64,000 nucleotides of DNA from Oleiphilus messinensis (GTDB taxonomy: Bacteria > Pseudomonadota > Gammaproteobacteria > Pseudomonadales > Oleiphilaceae). The first letter of the stretch is position 1, and the number at the start of each line of letters is the position of its first letter. Under the pieces are notes generated by a model that saw nothing but the letters and a program-made list of their open reading frames with translations, ran no database searches and was not told the origin of the DNA. A program made the position numbers and the translations under genes. The DNA is taken from positions 3,294,766 through 3,358,765 of the forward strand of contig NZ_CP021425.1 in the NCBI RefSeq assembly GCF_002162375.1, in the 5' to 3' direction. Shown here one piece after another: positions 54,445 to 62,074 of this stretch.

Positions 54445-54603
54445 TTATCTCTCCGGGAATCGATTCAAAATCAGGTGCCACAAACTCCCTTCGCGCACGA
54501 TCCGAAAACAATGCGCCCGGTGATCGAACTCAGACACTGGAAACGTGCAGGCTTCTACTTGTTTTTTAAATTCAGCGTCCGCTGGTGATAAGTAATAAGT
54601 CAT
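54445..54603 (-). pseudogene. Small ORF or relic of a HRAH-motif protein
   Basis: A 52-codon frame starts ATG 54603 with GAGGA ten bases upstream and reads VEACTFPVSEFDHRAHC. The part up to HRAH resembles the N-terminus of a known small protein family in which this motif leads into an LR-rich helix; here it changes to unrelated sequence and stops after 20 residues, consistent with a frameshift or truncation. Confidence 0.45.
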
Positions 54604-54634
54604 TGTTATTCCTCGCCTGAATAAACAATTAGTT

Positions 54635-55444
54635 TCATTTAACGTGGGTCTTGAACAACACCTCTAGCCATCTCAAATCTTCGGGGCCTAATCCTGCTTT
54701 GGTGTGCATGGATTTATCATTGACTATATCGCGATAGCAGTGATAAACCGCGGCTTCTGTAAGCGGCCTCCAGCGTTCGTTTCCCAGTTCAGGTATGCTG
54801 CCATCGGCCAAATTCGGGTCAATGAGAGGATCATGTTCTGCTTCTGTAGTTCGCAGCATCAATTCAAGCTCTTGCAAAACCGGATTTACAACTCTTAAAG
54901 TATCTACTTCACTGAACTGCTGTAAAACTGATGCTTTTGCCAAACGCGCCTTTTGGTTAGCTTGCGATTTGGCAAGTTTCTGTCCCAACCGCTTTAATAC
55001 ATGTTTACTCAATAAACCACCCACACCCGGCACCAAAGCCATTGCTGCGATCCTGGCTCCAACCAGAGGATTCAGTATCGCTACGGCACCGGCAATCAAT
55101 ATTATCCCGCAGGTTAGTTTCAAATGGATTGAGTCAATGCTTTCAGCCAGTCGTTCCAACGCGTGCTTTTTGTGCTGAGCTCTTTCATCACAGATTTCCA
55201 CAGCACATCCCACCATGTACTCTCGTAGTGCCGCTTCAAAATGGGTGTTCGGAAGATGAAAGATACGCCTTTTTGGCAAATCATTTACACCCGGTACCGA
55301 ATTCGGCAAATATCTCATGGTTTGTAACTTAAACCCGGTTTCCGACAGTAAATAAGGAATTACAAAATAGTGCCTTTCATCGTACTGGCCTTCAGAAGCA
55401 TTTTCTTGCCTGACTCTATTCGAATTATCGCTAATTTGATCCAT
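54635..55444 (-). CDS. Unrecognised membrane-associated protein
   Basis: A 269-residue protein I cannot place. A central hydrophobic region (LTCGIILIAGAVAILNPLVGARIAAMALVPG, near 115-145) probably forms one or two membrane helices; the ends are charged and helical. ATG 55444 has AGGGAG four bases upstream; a much longer frame would overlap the PEP-CTERM gene on the opposite strand. Divergent from that gene, which may be coincidental. Confidence 0.6.
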   Translation of the reverse strand: MDQISDNSNRVRQENASEGQYDERHYFVIPYLLSETGFKLQTMRYLPNSVPGVNDLPKRRIFHLPNTHFEAALREYMVGCAVEICDERAQHKKHALERLAESIDSIHLKLTCGIILIAGAVAILNPLVGARIAAMALVPGVGGLLSKHVLKRLGQKLAKSQANQKARLAKASVLQQFSEVDTLRVVNPVLQELELMLRTTEAEHDPLIDPNLADGSIPELGNERWRPLTEAAVYHCYRDIVNDKSMHTKAGLGPEDLRWLEVLFKTHVK

Positions 55445-55712
55445 AAACTCCCTAATACTCAAAACCTTGCTAACACAGGATCCGACCACAGCTTGTCGAA
55501 AATTCCAGACTATAATAAATGCGGCACTATTAAGTGAACATAGGTATTTGAAGCCGTATCTTGCGGTATTTCCTGACGCGCTTCTCATATTAATACGCGC
55601 AGGCGTTATTTTGGCATACGTGTAACGTAAACTAACAATCTTTTCCCCCCAACCACTTGAGCCAAGAAACCGATTAACGAAAGTGGCTTTTAAAACTAAA
55701 GGATACTCGATT

Positions 55713-56459
55713 ATGAAGCGAATTTTATCTGCTGTTGTGACTACTTTTCTTGCAACAACAGTTAACTCAGCACCTATCATCTTTTTTGGAGAAGATCTCA
55801 ATAACTCAAGCTCTGTTCCACTTGCATCGACACCCAATGCAGATTCCGCTTTCGGGGATTTTTCCAGTAATTTGACTGGTGTAAGTACTGAAGATTTTGA
55901 AAGCCAGGCTACAGGCACCACCAGTTCAATATCTTTGAATTTCCCTGGCTCTGCCGGGTCAATAGGTGCGACACTAACCGGTTCTAACATGGCCATTAGA
56001 AGCGTACCCGCAGGGTCAACGACTGGCGCGGGCCGCTATCCAACTTCTGGAACCCAGTTTCTGGAAGCGAATGCAATCGACTTCACTATCGATTTTACTC
56101 AGGCAATATCTGCATTCGGTTTTTGGGGTGTTGATATTGGAGATTTCGGCGGAACCGTGTCTTTGGACCTGATCAATGGTGGAACACAAACCATTCAGGT
56201 GCCAAATACCCAGGGCTCAGGCGGAAGTACAGATGGCTCCGTTTTATTTTTTGGTTTCTTCGATTTGAATGATTCATTCACGAGCATCACATTCGATATC
56301 ACTTCATCTGGCGATATTTTTGCCTTCGATGACATGATCATTGCAGACGAAGGCCAAATTGTTGTAGACCCGGTCAATCCTGTACCCGCTCCTGCTACTT
56401 TCGCACTGATCGCAGCGGGTTTATTGGGGATGCGCCAATATTCCCGCAAGAAAAACTAA
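55713..56459 (+). CDS. PEP-CTERM sorted secreted protein
   Basis: A 248-residue exported protein. Signal peptide (ILSAVVTTFLATTVNSA), a Ser/Thr/Gly-rich beta body with ANAIDFTIDFTQAISAFGFWG (common to these proteins), and the C-terminal sorting tail VPAPATFALIAAGLLGMRQY then RKKN: Pro motif, membrane helix and basic end. The motif is VPAP rather than VPEP, a known variant. It would be processed by an exosortase not in this window; the system's acyltransferase is at 4.5-5.3 kb. Confidence 0.9.
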   Translation: MKRILSAVVTTFLATTVNSAPIIFFGEDLNNSSSVPLASTPNADSAFGDFSSNLTGVSTEDFESQATGTTSSISLNFPGSAGSIGATLTGSNMAIRSVPAGSTTGAGRYPTSGTQFLEANAIDFTIDFTQAISAFGFWGVDIGDFGGTVSLDLINGGTQTIQVPNTQGSGGSTDGSVLFFGFFDLNDSFTSITFDITSSGDIFAFDDMIIADEGQIVVDPVNPVPAPATFALIAAGLLGMRQYSRKKN

Positions 56460-56474
56460 TCAAATATTATTTTA

Positions 56475-56493
56475 AGGGGGCGAAACGCCCCCT
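56475..56493 (+). terminator. Terminator after the PEP-CTERM gene
   Basis: AGGGGGCG (56475-56482), AAA loop, CGCCCCCT, then GAATGTTTT. Confidence 0.8.
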
Positions 56494-56606
56494 GAATGTT
56501 TTCGCCGCTACGGCACTGTTCTCTTATTAAACACCGAACCCATGAATCTTATCGCGGTCATCAATACAATCATTCAGGCAGCAAATCATATCAATCAAAC
56601 CGAGTG

Positions 56607-56867
56607 ATGTATCCAAAAGAGGCTGTATCTACACTCAAGATTGAAGCGTTTGTACCCACTCACATTGATTGGCAATACTTCGATACGAACTCATTTACGC
56701 AACTTCGACTTGGCTTGGTTCCCAGCGATGACTTGACACTAAAGCTAGAAGCCATTACTCAAATGCTTGATAACGAACAAATGGTAATACGGGAAGTTTT
56801 GGAGAGCTTAATTATTAAGTACCAGTCCCGACGTTGGGACTCAGGGCGGCATGTAGCTAAAGGGTAA
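56607..56867 (+). CDS. Small hypothetical protein
   Basis: An 86-residue frame with a plausible globular composition (THIDWQYFDTNSFTQLRLGL). Start ATG 56607 has no good ribosome binding site, and an upstream in-frame start at 56496 would overlap the terminator. A small inverted repeat CTACCG-AA-CGGTAG follows at 56873-56886. Coding status uncertain; no family recognised. Confidence 0.45.
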   Translation: MYPKEAVSTLKIEAFVPTHIDWQYFDTNSFTQLRLGLVPSDDLTLKLEAITQMLDNEQMVIREVLESLIIKYQSRRWDSGRHVAKG

Positions 56868-56907
56868 ACAATCTACCGAACGGTAGAAGTGATTACCCCT
56901 TGAGTTT

Positions 56908-57798
56908 CTAGCAATTAACCTTCTTTTTTTGTCTAGGCGCCAGAAATGCATTATCAACATCATAAAGCGTTTCATGATTTTGAAGCCAAAGCTGAAACTC
57001 GCCCCCCTCCAAACAATGGTCTGGTGTAGTATCTACATTCCATAACCTCAACCAGTAACCAACAGCCGCAGCCCTAACCAATTTGGTCAATACCCCATTA
57101 TCCATGCCGTATTCTATTTTCAGCGCTTCTGGGTTTTTTAAGTTTTCTGGATTTGGATGCGGCACTAACTCAAGCTTAACAAACCTGAACCATTGATGGT
57201 CATTCTCGGCGACCTCCTCTGGTTTTATGTCAATATTCTCCTCTTCAATTGAAATGACACGTCCTAGAACAAAGTCCCCAAATTGTGATTTTTCTCGATC
57301 ATATACACGTGCATGCCACCGCAACCCGTTATCAACCAGTGAGTGAGGCACAACTACACGAGTCTGTGTTGAATTAGATGATGCATAACGAATCTTAATC
57401 GCTCGTTTACCACTCATCGCCCTTGTAAACGCAGATATGATGTTAACTGAAGGTAGTGAAAGCCTGGGAGGACACAGAACACCATCTTGACCATCAATTT
57501 CCAAGGACCCAAAAGTGCTCTTATTTCTCAACTTACCGAAAGCCTCTTGAGGACTAATGGCATACACATTTGCAAATGTGTCAGAACTAATATCCCAGTG
57601 CTTTTTACTGTCGTTGTATTGAATGTTCTGCTCTGCCATCTCACGATAAAAACGAAAATCTCTAGTTGCTGCCGCTTCACTCACACCAAATTGTGACGCA
57701 ACATCTTGACGTGTGACCCAGCCTTTAAACTGTAACAAGAATTCAATGAATTTCAGTCTTTCTATCTGGGCTTTTTTAAAATCTTTATTTTTATCCAT
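56908..57798 (-). CDS. BrxR/CapW-family WYL-domain regulator
   Basis: A 296-residue transcriptional regulator. N-terminal winged helix IEFLLQFKGWVTRQDVASQF and GVSEAAATRDFRFYREMA match BrxR/CapW proteins closely; a WYL domain (KIRYASSNSTQTRVVVPHSL, LRWHARVYDRE) and a C-terminal WCX-like part follow. BrxR/CapW repress phage-defence operons (BREX, CBASS) and respond to nucleic-acid-like signals. Start ATG 57798 has GGGGGAGG directly upstream; the longer frame would begin in a (TTTTTG) repeat. The divergent genes are two tiny proteins, not known defence effectors. Confidence 0.88.
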   Translation of the reverse strand: MDKNKDFKKAQIERLKFIEFLLQFKGWVTRQDVASQFGVSEAAATRDFRFYREMAEQNIQYNDSKKHWDISSDTFANVYAISPQEAFGKLRNKSTFGSLEIDGQDGVLCPPRLSLPSVNIISAFTRAMSGKRAIKIRYASSNSTQTRVVVPHSLVDNGLRWHARVYDREKSQFGDFVLGRVISIEEENIDIKPEEVAENDHQWFRFVKLELVPHPNPENLKNPEALKIEYGMDNGVLTKLVRAAAVGYWLRLWNVDTTPDHCLEGGEFQLWLQNHETLYDVDNAFLAPRQKKKVNC

Positions 57799-57812
57799 AC
57801 CTCCCCCAAAAA

Positions 57813-57845
57813 CATAAACAAAAACAAAAACAAAAACAAAAACCC
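57813..57845. repeat. 6-bp tandem tract (ACAAAA)n
   Basis: Cytosines recur every six bases at 57813, 57819, 57825, 57831, 57837 and 57843 in an otherwise all-A run with one T. It lies just upstream of the WYL gene, in its leader. In an upstream-extended reading it would encode Val-Phe repeats, a sign that the extension is not real. Such a tract can vary by slippage and shift promoter spacing. Confidence 0.8.
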
Positions 57846-57950
57846 TCACATCATCATTATTTATAGTTTACTTCATCATTTTGTCCATGTTAAGCTTACA
57901 TTTGAGCAATAAATGCTCATTTCGATTAATTGTTAAACGGAGAAATTGCA

Positions 57951-58121
57951 ATGGCAACAAATCCACCCGCGGGAGATGGCCACAGAAAGGGCGCGGTTAG
58001 AAAGCGCTCTCAAACACAAACAGCATCAGGGCATTGGGTCAAAAGAGACACCAAAACAGGTAGGTTTCTAGACGTAAAATCTGATGGTAAGAAATTTAAA
58101 GGAGTCCGAACAGAAAAATAG
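57951..58121 (+). CDS. Small basic protein (56 residues)
   Basis: A basic protein reading GDGHRKGAVRKRSQTQTASG then HWVKRDTKTGRFLDVKSDGK, a pattern I recall from many uncharacterised small proteins of bacteria and mobile DNA. GGAG eight bases before ATG 57951 supports it. It is divergent from the WYL regulator (152 bp between starts), so likely its target. Function unknown; the conserved KRD-TGRF-DVK core is its only family mark. Confidence 0.75.
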   Translation: MATNPPAGDGHRKGAVRKRSQTQTASGHWVKRDTKTGRFLDVKSDGKKFKGVRTEK

Positions 58122-58305
58122 GCGCTAGTTTAAACCTAGAGCCTATCTTATGGAGATTGAGTTTCCGCTTCGCCAAAAACGTAAACTCAGGTTATATACC
58201 AGAGGTCTCAAGCCTCAGAGGCATACAAAGTAAATCATCTTCAGGTTAGCTTCTGTTTCTCCATTTTACAAGAGATCCCTCTGTCACTATTGAGAGGTAT
58301 GTCTC

Positions 58306-58404
58306 ATGAGCAAAGCAAAAGTGGTTCATGTTGTTTCCTATCTTCGGTTCAGATTGGGCCGATGGGAAACAGTATGTGCTCATTGGCGATCACAGCCAAG
58401 CTAA
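58306..58404 (+). CDS. 32-residue basic protein
   Basis: A tiny gene, MSKAKVVHVVSYLRFRLGRW then ETVCAHWRSQPS, with GAGAGG eight bases upstream and a strong hairpin six bases after the stop. Alternating basic/aromatic residues and the S-Y-x-R-x-R-x-G...H-x-R pattern recall small proteins with HVxSYxR...AHxR motifs found on mobile DNA. A longer frame in another phase overlaps it but crosses the hairpin. It shares an H-W/R flavour with the upstream 56-residue protein. Function unknown. Confidence 0.65.
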   Translation: MSKAKVVHVVSYLRFRLGRWETVCAHWRSQPS

Positions 58405-58409
58405 GAGTT

Positions 58410-58442
58410 AAGACTGAAGGTAGAGGTTTTACCTTCAGTCTT
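58410..58442 (+). terminator. Perfect 13-bp-stem hairpin
   Basis: AAGACTGAAGGTA (58410-58422), loop of seven, TACCTTCAGTCTT (58430-58442), followed by CCTTTTCC. It lies six bases after the 32-residue gene and ends the small-gene transcript before the membrane-protein gene. The preceding 58122-58305 stretch holds several weaker hairpins (for example GAGTTT/AAACTC). Confidence 0.8.
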
Positions 58443-58542
58443 CCTTTTCCAAAAAACAAAAATGGTGATGACTTCCCCCACTTTAATCAAGTGCTTGAGT
58501 CGCCGCCCTATTTCAACTCATAAGATGATTTAATGGTGAAAT

Positions 58543-59094
58543 ATGCAATTTAAAAAGAAACTTAAAAAATCAGGGGGCAACGCCATGATTGCCCGCATCG
58601 TCCTACTACTCGACATCATTTATTTCCTGATGTCGTCCATCAAAGGTCTTTACTTAGCCACACTTGATAGTATTTGGAAATTGGTAATGCTAATCAATGA
58701 CGGCCTAAATACGGTTATCGATTGGAGTTATTTTTTTCCAATCGACATTGCTTGGGAAAAAATTCCGGCAATGCCTCTGCAAGGCTCTCACATCGACTTG
58801 TACAGCGTCATGATTCCACCAATATTGGTCGCTATGTTTTGTGCCTTCTTTATTCATGATTACCGCGCCTTAAAAATCAAATTTCACGAAATGAAGGCGG
58901 AAATTGAACGGGAGATTGCACTAAAGGAACTGCGGGAAGAAGCGGGTCTTCATCCAGTCCCTGAAAATGCTACTATTGATATTTACATCGACAGACTCGA
59001 CAACACAGATCCAGCTTGGTACGAAACCGGTTGGGGGCAGGTGGCAATCGGCGTAGCTATCACTGCAATTTGCGCTTTGATTGGTCTTAACTAA
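58543..59094 (+). CDS. Membrane protein with three predicted helices
   Basis: A 183-residue protein with helices near 16-40 (MIARIVLLLDIIYFLMSSI), 85-105 (VMIPPILVAMFCAFFIHD) and 165-183 (VAIGVAITAICALIGLN), and a charged helical stretch between the last two (MKAEIEREIALKELREEA). I do not recognise the family. GGTGA lies about five bases before the ATG. Its position beside a defence-type regulator makes an effector or anchoring role possible, but this is context only. Confidence 0.7.
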   Translation: MQFKKKLKKSGGNAMIARIVLLLDIIYFLMSSIKGLYLATLDSIWKLVMLINDGLNTVIDWSYFFPIDIAWEKIPAMPLQGSHIDLYSVMIPPILVAMFCAFFIHDYRALKIKFHEMKAEIEREIALKELREEAGLHPVPENATIDIYIDRLDNTDPAWYETGWGQVAIGVAITAICALIGLN

Positions 59095-59193
59095 TGAAAA
59101 ACATACCGAGAAGCAATGCAAATAGCGCGTGCTTTTTCGGATGATTATCTTTTTATATATTCGATCTTTTGAAGTAGCTATCCAGACAGAAGC

Positions 59194-59607
59194 TTAGTCC
59201 AGCCCTACAGGAGTAAACAGAGCCCCCTTTGGCAACTCAATAACACCATCACGCATATCTTTTTCCAAAAGAGCTAAACTATTATGCTTCCCTAGTATTT
59301 CCATCAATTTTTCAGGCTCATTAGGATAATCTCCTGTTTTAGAAAAATTCACCCAATCCTCTATTTTTCGACCTAGAAATTCTTCCAGTGATGAAACCAG
59401 CATATCCAGAGAATTAAACTCTGCCTCATAACCAGGGTTTATTCCTTCATCAAGGTTGTAAGGATTATAATCAATTTCAACTACGAACCCAGGCCGAATC
59501 AATATAGTTCTAACCCATCCGGGATAATCCTCACAAAGGCTCTGATCTACAATAACCGACTTAAACCTGCTAACTTTTAGATAGTTTAAAATTTCATCTT
59601 TAGTCAT
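59194..59607 (-). CDS. Putative immunity protein
   Basis: A 137-residue acidic protein (ILNYLKVSRFKSVIVDQSL, GRKIEDWVNFSKTGDYPNEP). Starting at ATG 59607 it begins 16 bases after a minus-strand stop codon that ends a basic, Cys-containing open frame resembling the C-terminus of a polymorphic toxin. The layout (toxin tail, short gap, acidic partner) is that of toxin-immunity modules of the CDI/Rhs kind. I cannot name the family, so the call rests on context and composition. Confidence 0.5.
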   Translation of the reverse strand: MTKDEILNYLKVSRFKSVIVDQSLCEDYPGWVRTILIRPGFVVEIDYNPYNLDEGINPGYEAEFNSLDMLVSSLEEFLGRKIEDWVNFSKTGDYPNEPEKLMEILGKHNSLALLEKDMRDGVIELPKGALFTPVGLD

Positions 59608-59623
59608 TATAATTAGCCCAACT

Positions 59624-59746
59624 CTATTTGCACTTGCATGGTGGCTCATTTTGATTACTTTGGTAATTCGAGCCCTGAGTTAACCTTTTCTTCTCTTCAA
59701 ATAATTGCTCTTTTGATTTAGGTTCATGCTTTCCAATATCAAAGCT
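59624..59746 (-). pseudogene. C-terminal tail of a truncated toxin-like protein
   Basis: The minus-strand frame reads SFDIGKHEPKSKEQLFEEKK, then QSNQNEPPCKCK and a TAG stop at 59626-59624. It has no start of its own and is cut off upstream by a REP-like sequence and the IS1595-type element. A basic C-terminal tail directly followed by an acidic gene fits a polymorphic-toxin tip. No catalytic motif can be read in 40 residues. Confidence 0.4.
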
Positions 59747-59751
59747 TAACA

Positions 59752-59761
59752 GGACACCCAC
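59752..59761 (-). repeat. REP-like 10-mer, left of the RAYT gene
   Basis: GTGGGTGTCC on the minus strand. The same 10-mer occurs in plus orientation at 61414-61423, right of the RAYT gene, and at 62090-62099. Inverted copies flanking a RAYT gene are the expected layout of REP elements. Confidence 0.6.
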
Positions 59762-59800
59762 GTAAAACCTTGACCTCCCCCTAAAAAACTGTATATTCAA

Positions 59801-60851
59801 GGCGCTGTTTGTATCTAGTGTTGTTATTTATACAGAATTGCCAGCTTCAACCACTCTATTTGAGATCTTTTTCTGGTCTCAAACAACCTCATCCACCCAA
59901 GATAATTCTCGAGATAGTCAGTACCGACACCGTTAAATCGCTTCATCCATGTTTTCAGCCTTGATATATAGTTGTTCACATTTTGAATATGAAACTCCTT
60001 TCCAATAATCCGGTTCTTATCTAACGCAATGAGTCGGTGGTGGGCTATTTTCTCTTTCTCCGCAAAGGTTTTATACCAACTTGCCCCGTCCGTACAAAAT
60101 ACTGAATCGCTCTCCACAATAGGCTTTAAACTGGAATGAATTTGCTCTTTTCTGAGCTCACCAAATACAAAATCATGAACGCGACCTCTCCGGTCTCGAA
60201 CGATCAAGACAGAAATCTTGTCATCCTTATGTTTGCGGTTTCCTTGTCCTCCACGGCGTCTAGGAGCTCGATGATGAATGGTTCTTTTACCTTTATATGA
60301 CTCTGAAAAGAACGTTTCATCAGCTTCTACGACACCATTTAAAGTTGGGACTTGAGTTTTTGTTGCCATCTTGAGAAATCGATGTCGCCACCGAAATGCT
60401 GTAGTCAAATCAACTTCAATGCGCTTGGCAACTTTTCTAAGCGGAAGACTGTCTAGCATGCAAAGTAAGTGATCGAGCCATTTATGTCGATTGTGTAGTC
60501 TTGCTAACGGCGTTCCTGTTAGGCCATTGAAGGTCTTCCCACAATCTTCATGCTTACATTTGTATCGCTGGAGACCATTTGCTGATCCCCATTTTTTTAT
60601 ATCATTGCACCCGCAGTGACGGCAGAATTGGTTCTGTGTCGAACACTCAATAATTGATTCAACGTGGGCATCCGGAGGTTTGATAGATGGTCTCTGAGGG
60701 CTTTTTTTTGACTATGAGGTAAGTCAGCTATCTGTTTCTCAAGACTATGAAAATCATTTGCTTTCATCGGCTTAACCTGTACAAAAAATAGATATACAGC
60801 ATTTTATACAGGTTTTTCTTATTTAAAACAACATTAGATACAAACAGCGCC
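59801..60851 (-). mobile_element. IS1595-family insertion sequence
   Basis: The element is 1051 bp long with 25-bp inverted repeats (GGCGCTGTTTGTATCTA at the left, one mismatch overall) at 59801-59825 and 60827-60851, and an 8-bp target duplication ATATTCAA at 59793-59800 and 60852-60859, as usual for IS1595. It contains one transposase gene with a frameshift. It is inserted in the leader of a RAYT element. Confidence 0.93.
59824..60767 (-). pseudogene. IS1595-type transposase, frameshifted
   Basis: An N-terminal part begins MKANDFHSLEKQIADLPHSQ at ATG 60767. A zinc-ribbon follows in the next frame (CRHCGCND, YKCKHEDCGKTFN), then the ISXO2-type DDE domain (GVVEADETFF, DGASWYKTFAE, YLGWMRLFE). 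Adding one A to the run at 60679-60681 joins RDHLS to KPPDAHVES and restores a single frame. An A8 run at 60702-60709 offers a second, programmed-frameshift explanation. As it stands, the enzyme is probably inactive. Confidence 0.85.
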
Positions 60852-60892
60852 ATATTCAACCAGACAAAACTCTCTTCAACGGAACTGAAGAC

Positions 60893-61406
60893 ATGCCCAA
60901 ACCAAGGAAAGTCCAGATTTCACTCGACGCAACGCCCTACTATCACTGCATTTCCCGCTGCGTACGCCGCAGTTTTCTCTGTGGTGTCGATCAATATAGC
61001 GGTAAAAGCTACGAACATCGCAGGCAGTGGATCGAGGATCGATTGATCCTGCTGGCGCGTACCTTTGCAATAGATGTTTGTGCCTTTGCGGTCATGTCTA
61101 ACCACACCCATACGGTGCTTCGAATCAATCAAACAAAAGCCGAGAGCTGGAGCACTAAAGAGGTTGTTGAACGCTGGCATCGCATCTACGCCGGAACAAC
61201 GGTCTCCAAACGTTGTTTATCCGGTGATACATTGCTCGAATGTGAGCTTCATCATCTCCACAGCCTGGCTCAGCGCTGGCGAGCGCGTTTACAGGATATC
61301 AGCTGGTTTATGTGAACCCATTGCGCGCGCAGCCAATCAGGAAGATCAATGTACCGGGCGATTCTGGGAAGGCCGGTTCAAATTTAGCGTAATTCGTTGT
61401 TTGTAA
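60893..61406 (+). pseudogene. REP-associated tyrosine transposase (RAYT), broken
   Basis: A Y1-type HUH transposase: DATPYYHCISRCVRRSFLCG opens the fold and MSNHTHTVLRI contains the His-x-His. At 61313-61315 the frame meets TGA after ISWFM; the continuation CEPIARAANQEDQCTGRFWE is in the next frame, with about four residues missing, and ends before the catalytic-Tyr helix. Thus at least one indel and a 3' truncation. REP-like 10-mers flank it, and an IS1595 element sits in its leader. Confidence 0.85.
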
Positions 61407-61413
61407 ACTATGA

Positions 61414-61423
61414 GTGGGTGTCC
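61414..61423 (+). repeat. REP-like 10-mer, right of the RAYT gene
   Basis: GTGGGTGTCC, the inverted counterpart of the copy at 59752-59761. It lies directly after the RAYT remnant and before the ParE gene end. Confidence 0.55.
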
Positions 61424-61435
61424 GGTGTCTTACAG

Positions 61436-61726
61436 TCACCAACTCAGGTTTTCAATATCTCTGTAAGCCGACAACACGCGAACCAGTTCAAGTTCCCGGG
61501 ACTTTACCCTGTAAAACAAAATGTAGTTACCAACAGGAAAGCTTTTAAGACCCTCGCATAAATTCGATCTATTAACCCCCATTTCCGGGCTTTCAGACAA
61601 AAGCAATACAGCATCATTCAACCTGTCAAGGAACCTGTCTGCATTAACGGGCTGATCTTCCGCCACATGTAACCAGATCTCTATCAAGTCTTCTTCTGCT
61701 TTTGGGGCCTTAATCAGCTTCAACAC
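61436..61726 (-). CDS. parE: ParE/RelE-family toxin
   Basis: A 96-residue toxin of the ParE branch: APKAEEDLIEIWLHVAEDQP at the N-terminus, SPEMGVNRSNLCEGLKSF and NYILFYRV near the C-terminus, with the family's Arg and the terminal VLSAYRDIENLSW helix. The start is a GTG that overlaps the antitoxin stop by one base, so translation is coupled. ParE toxins inhibit gyrase in characterised cases; others of the fold cut RNA. Confidence 0.9.
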   Translation of the reverse strand: MLKLIKAPKAEEDLIEIWLHVAEDQPVNADRFLDRLNDAVLLLSESPEMGVNRSNLCEGLKSFPVGNYILFYRVKSRELELVRVLSAYRDIENLSW

Positions 61727-61986
61727 TAATCCTTTTGCTCCCTCATCGCGCGAGCTTTGGCTTTTACATCGTCCATATCTAACGCTGACCCTTCGCCTCT
61801 ATCCAGCTCGTCAATGCCTTCCTGGAGGTCTCTACGCAACGCTTCCATCTTCATTTCTTTTATTGCATCCCGCTCTTCTAGCAAACGGAGTGCTTCTCGC
61901 ATCACTTCGCTCACTGAGTTGTACATACCGGCCGCCACCTTTTGTTTTACAAAACTTTCAAGCTGTGGTGTAAGTGATATATTCAT
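61726..61986 (-). CDS. parD: ParD-family antitoxin
   Basis: An 86-residue ribbon-helix-helix antitoxin. MNISLTPQLESFVKQKVAAG and NSVSEVMREALRLLEERD form the DNA-binding ribbon and helix; an acidic C-terminal part (EGIDELDRGEGSALDMDDV) would wrap the toxin. It is the first gene of the pair and probably represses its own promoter. Confidence 0.9.
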   Translation of the reverse strand: MNISLTPQLESFVKQKVAAGMYNSVSEVMREALRLLEERDAIKEMKMEALRRDLQEGIDELDRGEGSALDMDDVKAKARAMREQKD

Positions 61987-62074
61987 ATATCGTAACCTAT
62001 GCCTTTATGTGTCGATAACAGCCTTAGTTTAGCAATCTTTAGCAATGATTGTTATTGTCTTTTTGCATTGCCTT

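Noticed and set aside
55445-55996. N-terminal extension (about 184 residues) of the membrane protein gene at 54635-55444.
   Set aside because: It runs antisense through the start and signal peptide of the PEP-CTERM gene; the internal ATG has AGGGAG upstream.
57799-57849. Upstream extension of the WYL regulator with a Val-Phe repeat.
   Set aside because: It arises from translating a 6-bp A-rich tandem tract; the ATG at 57798 has a very strong ribosome binding site.
58290-58523. 77-codon frame overlapping the 32-residue gene.
   Set aside because: It would run straight through the 13-bp-stem hairpin and has a poorer start signal than the 32-codon frame.
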